A stretch of 64,000 nt of DNA from Salminus brasiliensis. Lineage: Eukaryota; Chordata; Actinopteri; Characiformes; Bryconidae. Location of the stretch: the NCBI RefSeq assembly GCF_030463535.1, contig NC_132878.1:26865261-26929260 (forward strand), read 5' to 3'. Positions 57,601-64,000 of the stretch are shown here, one piece after another. Each line of letters starts with the position of its first letter. Position 1 is the first letter of the stretch. A program made the translations under genes and the position numbers. Below the pieces are notes generated by a model. It worked only from the letters and a program-made list of their open reading frames with translations. It was not told the origin of the DNA and searched no databases.

Positions 57601-60023
57601 TCTAACCTACACCTTAATCTACACCTAAACCAAACCTAAACCCTTCATCTAACCTACACCCTAATCTACACCTAAACCTAACCTAAACCCTTCATCTAAC
57701 CTACACCTTAATCTACACCTAAACCTCACCTAAACCCTTCATCTAACCTACATTTTAATCTACACCTAAACCAAATCTAACCCTTCAACTAACCTACACC
57801 CTAATCTACACCTAAACCTAACCTAAACCCTTCATCTAACCAACGTCTTAATCTACACCTAAACCAAACCTAACCCTTAACCTACACCTTAATCTACACC
57901 TAAACCTAACCTTAACCCTTCATATAACCTACTTCTTAATCTACACCTAAACCCTTCAACTAACCTACACCTTAATCTATACCTAAACCAAACCTAACCA
58001 TTCATCTAACCTACTCCTTATTCCACACCTAAACCAAACCTAAACCCTTCATCTAACCTACACCTAATCTACACCTAAACCAAACCTAACCCTTCAACTA
58101 ACCTACACCCTAATCTATACCTAAACCTAACCTAAACCCTTCAACTAACCTACACCTTAATCTACACCTAAACCAAACCTAACCCTTAACCTACACCTTA
58201 ATCTACACCTAAACCTAACCTTAACCCTTCATCTAACCTATACCTTAATCTACACCTAAAACAAACCTAACCTAACCATAACCTACACCTAAACTTACAT
58301 TAACCCTTCACCTTTATCTATCCCTAAATCTAACCTTAATCTAAGCTTAGACCTAATCTTAACTCTTTTTCTAAACCTAACCTTAACCACACTGAAATGA
58401 TGAATCCTTACTGTTTTTCCAGTAATTTTGGTGGATTATTTTTTAATCTCCAAAAAGTTTGTCAACAGCAGGGTTTTCTACAACACAATCTCTCAGAACC
58501 ATTTTATTAATTCTTCTTAATGCATATGTGAGTGTTTTTTGTGCTTTTTTTGCTTAACAGCTACAAGTGGGAGGGTGAAACAATGACTAGGTTTGTATTT
58601 GTGGACTGAAACAATCAATCTATATAGTCGTTTCTATGTGAGATCAAGTTTGAAAATCTGATGCACTAAAAAAACAATGGTTATGAGTAAAACAGTAAAT
58701 AGTCTCAGGGATTAAGGTTTGGTAGTATCTCCTTTCTTTCATAACTTTCATACCCATTGTATTTGGTATTTTGCTGTTTATTACATTTCTCACCTGTTGT
58801 AAACTTTGTGACATCTTGGAGAGCACCAAGAGGGTAGTTGTTCTTGAAGGCATACAGGTTGAACGGCTTGGGGTCTGCGCTCACCTCCGCCCACAATTCA
58901 TGATTGGGTGTGGTCCACCTCCCGGCAACCACGTCATAGTCACGACGACCAAGGTGCACCAGGCGGGTCAGGGGGTCATAGAGTCCACCCTGGAAGCCAA
59001 ATGGCAGCTGGAAGGATGGGTTTGAGTCCCTATAGACGTCACCATAAGGCGTGTAGCGAAGCTCTTTGACCACCTGGCCTCGACTACTGAAAATGGCTAG
59101 TGGGGATCCAGCTGCATCACAAGCTATGTAAAATTCTTGGCCGCTGCTCATCTCCATGGCGATCAGGTGACCTTGCAGGTCGTAGTAGAGGGAAGTAATT
59201 TCAGAGATTGTGTGGTTGTACAAGTGGGTGACTCTGGTTGGTTCATTCAAATCGGCATAGAAAAACTGCAGAAGTGTCCCGTCACTGGTTCGGCTAGAAA
59301 CGCGTCTTCCCAGGCCGTCATAACGATACCAAACTCGCTTCCCACTGTCCCGGTCCAGTGCCCCCGCCAGGAGGCCATTGGAAGTATAATCGAAGACCAG
59401 GTTGCCACGGACACGCAGAAATCCATCGTCATCTGTTCTGTACTGGATCTCACCCAGCCGCGTGATTCTATCTCGCAAGTCGTAGCGCAGTGGGGTCAGC
59501 CTAGCGCTGTTGCCATGACTTAGAAGGTTGATGTTGCCATTGAGGTCGTAGCTGTAGCGCCACTGTGGGCGGTCGTCAACGGCAACTGACTGAAGCTGCC
59601 CATCGGCGTCATACTCATACGAGCGGCGTGTGATGTTACCGTCAACACCAATGCGGATATCGCAGTTCCCAACGCGGCCCAAGCTATCATACTGCAGCGT
59701 CATCCAGAAGGCGATAGACTTGAGGATCTCATACTGCACCTCCACCACCTGCCCATTGGGGTTGAAGATTTTGGTGTGTTTCATGGCATGTGTAGTGATG
59801 ACCTGATTGAGGTCATAGCTGATGACGCTGAACTTGCCGAACTGCTCGACCCGGCCCGAGACGTCCACGTAGCGGTAAAGGTCAATGGGGAGTGGAGTCT
59901 CGTTGATCATTGCTTGCATGCTGGTAACCCGGAAATTGTTGTAGCTGTAGTCAAAGCGGGCGTTTACTAAACCCTCCTCGCTAAAACGGTAGATCTGCCT
60001 GCCGACCAATGGACCTAATAAAG

Positions 60024-60075
<52 letters not shown>

Positions 60076-63000
60076 AACACATTTCTGGCACTGTTGCTAT
60101 GCCAGACGCTTGCTTTGGTGTTCCAGGTGGTTACTAGGTTGTTGCCATGAAATTGCTGAGTTTGATAGAGTGGTGGTAGATGGTTTGCTATGGTATCATA
60201 AATGGCTGCTAGGTGGTTGATACTGTGATTGAGGTGGTTGGTGTGGCGCAACAGATAACACCACTACCTGCCAGTGAACTACCACACCATGTGGGAGACT
60301 GGGGTTCGATTCCTGGTCTGGGTAACTGTGCTGCGCTACACCAATAAGAGTCCTTGGGCAAGACTCCTAACACTACATTGGCCCTCCTCTGTAATATGAG
60401 TAACCTTGTATAAGTCGCTCTGGATAAGAGCGTCAGCTAAATGGTGTAAATGTAAATGTAAATAATAAGCACTTGCTGGGCAGTTGTTATGGCATCTTAG
60501 GTGGTTTCAAGGTTTTTTTTAAGTGCTTAATTTGCCATTCTTGATGACTGCTATATAATTGCTATGGTTTTCCAGACAGTTGCTATAGTGTTGCTATGCA
60601 ACTGGCTCCACTTTTCTGCTAGGACATTTCTTGGCAGTATCTATAAAGGTTTCTAGGACAGTATTGAAAGTGATTGCTAGTGTGCTCTTATATGGTTACT
60701 ATGGAATCTCTTGCTTTTGCTTGATGGTTGCTATGGCGTTCCAGGTGGTTGCTGGGTATTGCACAATGTACACATGCTTTTTAAATATGACAGTGCCAGT
60801 CAATATGTATGGTATGAAGTTATAGAGATAATGTGTGTGCGTGTTTGTATGTACTCACCAGTCTGCCTATATCGTATGGTACACACAAACCCCTCTTGCA
60901 TGAGGTGGACAGTCTTGATAGCACCAGACGACTCGTCATAGGTGAAGCTGACCAATGTGGAGTCGTAAAGGATTTCGCTGAGCCTGGATGTCCTGCTATA
61001 TTTGTAGAGCACTCGTCTACCTGAACCCAGGTACAGTGTTTGCAGCAGCCGCCCATCGGGGCTGTAATCCTGCACAAGTGCGTGGCCCGGGGCATCCGGA
61101 GGCGTGTAGGTGTTTCTGTAATAACCGATGGACAGCGCAGTCTGCAGGCCATGTTTGACCATGCTGGGCAGAGTGATAGACATGAGGTAGTCCGTCTGGT
61201 CATACTCGAATGTGTAGCGTCTCTGACTGTGCAGCAACAGCTGAACCGACTGAAAGTGAAAAAAAGAGAGAGAAATACTATACTTTAAACTATTTCAAAT
61301 GATACATCCCTAGTTTAGCCATATCTTCTATACCAACATCCTATTAGACGAAAAGCAAGCAGACAAACGTTTAAGGTTACTTAGCATTTCAACACAGACC
61401 TGTGAGTTCAAGACTATAAACATGTTTTTTTTTTTAAATCCAACTGTAGCTAACAAAATTGTCTGAATCTGACTGTAGTTGAAAACTTTGTCTGAATCCC
61501 ACTGTAGTCCAACAAATATGTTTCTGAAACCGACTGTATTCAAACAAAATTCTTTCTGAATCGAATAGCAGTTGATAAAATTCTGTCTGAATCCGACTGT
61601 AGTCCAACAATATTCTGTCTGAATCTGACTGTAGCTGACAAAATTCTGTCTGAATCTGACTGTAGTTGACAAAATTCAATCTAAATTCAACTGTAGCTGA
61701 CAAAATTCTGCCTGAATCTGACTGTAGCTGACAAAATTCAACCTAAATCCGACTGCAGCTGACAAAATTCTGTCTGAATCTGACTGTAGTTGACAAAATA
61801 CAACCTAAATTCGACTGTAGCTGACAAAATTCTGCCTGAATCTGACTGTAGTTGTCAAAATTCAACCTAAATCCGACTGCAGCTGACAAAATTCTGTCTG
61901 AATCTGACTGCAGCTGACAAAATTCTGTCTGTAATTGACAAAATTCAATCTAAATCCTATTAGACGAAAAGCAAGCAGACAAACGTTTAAGGTTACTTAG
62001 CATTTCAACACAGACCTGTGAGTTCAAGACTATAAACATGTTTTTTTTTTTAAATCCGACTGTAGCTAACAAAATTGTCTGAATCTGACTGTAGTTGAAA
62101 ACTTTGTCTGAATCCCACTGTAGTCCAACAAATATGTTTCTGAAACCGACTGTATTCAAACAAAATTATTTCTGAATCGAATTGCAGTTGATAAAATTCT
62201 GTCTGAATCCGACTGTAGTCCAACAATATTCTGTCTGAATCTGACTGTAGCTGACAAAATTCTGTCTGAATCTGACTGTAGTTGACAAAATTCAACCTAA
62301 ATTCAACTGTAGCTGACAAAATTCTGCCTGAATCTGACTGTAGCTGACAAAATTCAACCTAAATCCGACTGCAGCTGACAAAAATTCTGTCTGAATCTGA
62401 CTGTAGTTGACAAAACACAACCTAAATTCGACTGTAGCTGACAAAATTCTGCCTGAATCTGACTGTAGCTGACAAAATTCAACCTAAATCCGACTGCAGC
62501 TGACAAAATTCTGTCTGAATCTGACTGTAGTTGACAAAATGCAACCTAAATTCGACTGTAGCTGACAAAATTCTGTCTGAATCTGACTGTAGCTGACAAA
62601 ATTCTGTCTGTAATTGACAAAATTTTGTCTGTAATTGACAAAATTCAATCTAAATCCTATTAGACGAAAAGCAAGCAGACAAACGTTTAAGGTTACTTAG
62701 CATTTCAACACAGACCTGTGAGTTCAAGACTATAAACATGTTTTTTTTTTAAATCCGACTGTAGCTAACAAAATTGTCTGAATCTGACTGTAGTTGAAAA
62801 CTTTGTCTGAATCCCACTGTAGTCCAACAAATATGTTTCTGAAACCGACTGTATTCAAACAAAATTCTTTCTGAATCGAATTGCAGTTGATAAAATTCTG
62901 TCTGAATCCGACTGTAGTCCAACAATATTCTGTCTGAATCTGACTGTAGCTGACAAAATTCAACCTAAATCCGACTGCAGCTGACAAGATTCTGTCTGAA

Positions 63001-64000
63001 TCTGACTGTAGTTGACAAATGGCAACCTAAATTCGACTGTAGCTGACAAAATTCTGCCTGAATCTGACTGTAGCTGACAAAATTCTGTCTGTAATTGACA
63101 AAATTCTGTCTGTAATTGACAAAATTCTGTCTGTAATTGACAAAATTCAATCTAAATCCGACTGTAGCTGACAAAATTATTTCTGAATCTGACTGTTGCC
63201 AACCAAATTCTGTGTAAAGTTGACTGACTCAACCTTGGACCTTGCTGACAACAACATAAATCGCTTCAGAGTGCCAGAATAAAAACTGTTTAGGGTAACA
63301 TAACTAGGCAAGAAGAAAAAGATCAGGAATAAAATCAGGCCATGAATCTAATTACGTTGGGATGCATCCCATGAGAAATCAGAACATGAGGTCAGAACTT
63401 TACTTGAGTCAGACAGCTATGCTACGCATGCATACATCCATGTACAGACATTCCCTGTACCTTCTCTTGGAAGCTGTAGCTCCAGGTTTTGCCGTTAGCC
63501 CACGTTTTACTGATAAGCCTGCCGTTGTCATAATCCCGGCGTTCGCTCCAGTTTCCTCTCTGGATTGAGGCCAGCAAGCCGTCGCTGGTGTAACTGACCC
63601 GAACATCACTGAACTTACTGGGCGCCCATAGCACTGGCCGTCCACGCTCATCATACTGCAGCCGCAGGGTGAACTTACGGTGGTCATCATAAACCTTTCC
63701 AACTCTGGAAGCCTGGTTATAGTCTATAGAGAGAACGTTCCTATTGTGGGCCTGAGGAAGAAACAGAGAGAATTTGCAAAGAATATGATAACATATAAAG
63801 GAATGATTGGCTGAAAGTTTCCCTCTTCCCACAAAACAAACATGTTGTTTTTTTATTTAGTTCTGCAATGGAACAACTTTGTATAGCATCATACACAAAA
63901 AAGTCAGTGCCAGGTGCTAAAGAAAACAGATTATGCATGTGCATGTGTCTGTATTTGTGTTACCCTCAGTCTGCGTTCATATGTGCTGTAGTTCCTGGCC
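53883..64000 (-). CDS. tenm1: Teneurin-1, C-terminal exons (partial)
   Basis: Six minus-strand exons are visible: 64000-63964 (cut by the window edge), 63751-63461, 61249-60859, 60014-58794, 55706-55564 and 54656-53883. All have GT-AG junctions and compatible phases (0, 0, 1, 1, 0), giving 951 continuous C-terminal residues. Teneurins are large type II transmembrane adhesion proteins that bind latrophilins and each other and guide neural wiring. This part encodes the end of the YD-repeat barrel, the RHS-core motif ([23 protein letters not shown]), the internal linker, and the C-terminal antibiotic-binding/toxin-like domain with the TCAP peptide. Assignment to tenm1 rather than another teneurin rests on its convergent neighbour sh2d1a, as in humans; the family call is certain. 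The EGF repeats, transmembrane segment and intracellular region lie beyond position 64000. Confidence 0.93.
54661..54693. repeat. (GA)n microsatellite forming splice-site pyrimidine tract
   Basis: On the gene strand this is a (CT)n run directly before the CCCCAG acceptor at 54657, so the microsatellite itself supplies the polypyrimidine tract of the last teneurin exon. Confidence 0.9.
54940..55310 (+). mobile_element. Possible hAT-derived fragment
   Basis: A decayed reading ([15 protein letters not shown], then frame changes into [20 protein letters not shown] and QGKSAP) resembles the N-terminal zinc-finger-like part of hAT-derived proteins with a KLEAVKDHE motif. It is frameshifted and has no termini. 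The family call is tentative. Confidence 0.4.
55564..55706 (-). CDS. tenm1: Teneurin penultimate exon
   Basis: 143 nt encoding (D)[18 protein letters not shown] and onward to HSWDPSK. The acceptor is CTGTACAG and the donor GTGATA. It enters at phase 1 and leaves at phase 0, matching both neighbouring exons exactly. SSWLQLFxFQL is a highly conserved teneurin motif. Confidence 0.93.
55959..56885. mobile_element. Decayed Tc1-like element
   Basis: The left part starts near ACAGTCAGTATATAATTGGAC. The middle contains CATGATGAGGTGGTATGCTTTG, and the right part ends ACTTGTATCAATGTCCGAATATTTATGGAC, all resembling a Tc1 family with CAGTCAGG ends. It is strongly rearranged and has no frame. It lies in a teneurin intron. 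Confidence 0.5.
57205..58390. repeat. About 46-bp intronic minisatellite, almost G-free
   Basis: About 25 copies of a unit made of CTACACCTAAACC, AAACCTAAACCCTTCATC and TAACCTACACCCTAAT. The plus strand has no G from 57210 to 57844, and none from 57846 to 58344; position 57845 is the only one in between. The gene (minus) strand is therefore G-rich and virtually C-free, with GGTTTAGG and GGGTTTAGG motifs. It lies in the teneurin intron between exons 58794-60014 and 55564-55706. Confidence 0.95.
58794..60014 (-). CDS. tenm1: Teneurin exon with YD repeats and RHS core
   Basis: 1,221 nt, 407 codons, entering and leaving at phase 1. It starts at (G)[17 protein letters not shown]. It contains serial YD-type repeats ([43 protein letters not shown]) and the RHS-core plug sequence [20 protein letters not shown] with AGRW. 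It ends [16 protein letters not shown] followed by a GTGAGA donor. This is the large penultimate-but-one exon conserved in vertebrate teneurins. Confidence 0.95.
60027..60072. repeat. (GA)n microsatellite near splice acceptor
   Basis: On the gene strand it is a 45-base (CT)n run that ends about 12 bases before the TTTCTTTATTAG acceptor of the exon beginning at 60014. Confidence 0.9.
60105..60235. repeat. GTTGCTATGG-type degenerate repeat
   Basis: Degenerate copies of GGTGGTTGCTAGGTTGTTGC. The family continues at 60470-60760 on the far side of a SINE, so the SINE probably inserted into the array. Confidence 0.6.
60236..60465 (+). mobile_element. tRNA-derived SINE with GTAAAT tail
   Basis: The A-box region is GTGGCGCAACAG and the B box GGTTCGATTCC (60303-60313). 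The body has CTTGGGCAAGACTCCTAACA and TCGCTCTGGATAAGAGCG; the tail is (GTAAAT)n. It is a well-preserved copy in a teneurin intron, opposite in orientation to the gene. Confidence 0.85.
60859..61249 (-). CDS. tenm1: Teneurin exon (YD-repeat barrel segment)
   Basis: 391 nt beginning [20 protein letters not shown] after a CACTTTCAG acceptor, ending CTIRYRQT(G) at a GTGAGT donor. It enters at phase 0 and leaves at phase 1. YD-like repeats include [20 protein letters not shown] and [13 protein letters not shown]. It encodes beta-barrel wall in the extracellular region. Confidence 0.93.
61340..63215. repeat. Two-level tandem repeat in teneurin intron
   Basis: Short units of about 31 bp (CTGTAGCTGACAAAATTCTG plus TCTGAATCTGA, with variants) are organised into three larger blocks. 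Each larger block starts with the same non-repeated header (CCTATTAGACGAAAAGCAAG ... TATAAACATG and a T-run) at about 61340, 61955 and 62657. Block lengths are about 615, 700 and 560 bp. Several apparent minus-strand proteins of 69-114 residues are products of this array. Confidence 0.93.
63461..63751 (-). CDS. tenm1: Teneurin exon (YD-repeat barrel segment)
   Basis: 291 nt, 97 codons, phase 0 at both ends. It begins [13 protein letters not shown] after TCTTCCTCAG and ends [10 protein letters not shown] before a GTACAG donor. It includes [20 protein letters not shown], a strongly conserved teneurin segment. Confidence 0.93.
63964..64000 (-). CDS. tenm1: Teneurin exon, 3' end only
   Basis: The last 12 codons of an exon ([12 protein letters not shown]) end at phase 0 before a GTAACA donor. 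Its start lies beyond the window. Confidence 0.85.

Noticed and set aside
57205-58390. Interstitial telomere repeat
   Set aside because: The units contain CCTAA and CCCTAA pieces but the ~46-bp period is not (CCCTAA)n, so it is called a minisatellite with telomere-like motifs only.
59137-59523. 128-codon plus-strand open frame
   Set aside because: It is antisense to the teneurin exon at 58794-60014; the conserved YD-repeat frame is the real one.
61328-63174. Several 69-114 residue minus-strand proteins with repeated FRQNF/YSQIQTE motifs
   Set aside because: They are frame readings of the intronic 31-bp tandem array and lie inside a teneurin intron.
1-64000. CRISPR arrays, operons, phage or bacterial systems
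   Set aside because: The direct repeats here are minisatellites without unique equal-length spacers, and the genes are spliced vertebrate genes.

Overview
The window looks like nuclear DNA of a teleost fish. It is AT-rich and full of microsatellites. It carries several decayed Tc1/mariner copies, fish LINE 3' tails (Rex1-like and others) and tRNA-derived SINEs. Its protein-coding genes have vertebrate exon-intron structure with GT-AG junctions. The repeat families suggest an otophysan (characin, catfish or cyprinid relative), but that is an inference.

Layout. (1) 1-5.9 kb: an internally deleted Rex1-like LINE, a complete-ended but frameshifted 1,600-bp Tc1/mariner element, and what appears to be a decayed C1q gene copy. 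(2) 6.5-18.6 kb: three tandem plus-strand genes for small secreted proteins, each with a signal peptide, a short coiled-coil stalk and a C-terminal C1q domain. All three splice in silico into continuous reading frames of 221, 230 and 258 residues. (3) 19-34 kb: gene-poor, with dispersed and tandem repeats, including a 1.35-kb minisatellite of 25-bp units that has no stop codons and so mimics a 476-codon protein. One possible conserved regulatory block lies near 29.1-29.2 kb. (4) 35.1-36.2 kb: an intact single-exon GPCR, best matched to the angiotensin II type-2 receptor (agtr2), followed by two decayed duplicates of its 3' end. (5) 42.9-47.8 kb: a three-exon sh2d1a (SAP) gene encoding a free-standing SH2 adaptor. 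(6) 53.9-64 kb, minus strand: the last six exons (the first one cut by the window edge) of a teneurin, most likely tenm1, with YD-repeat/RHS core and the TCAP-containing C-terminus. Its introns hold two remarkable satellite-like arrays.

The genes do not form an operon. The convergent pair sh2d1a(+)/teneurin(-) matches the human Xq25 neighbours SH2D1A and TENM1, and agtr2 is also X-linked in humans, so this half of the window appears to be a conserved vertebrate block. The C1q cluster looks like a lineage-specific tandem expansion of innate-immune or secreted lectin-like proteins. No CRISPR, prokaryotic or viral gene content was seen. I found no convincing new molecular system. The most unusual observations are the nearly G-free 1.1-kb intronic array, the modular phase-1 C1q genes, the receptor lacking its TM6 proline, and the duplicated agtr2 tails.
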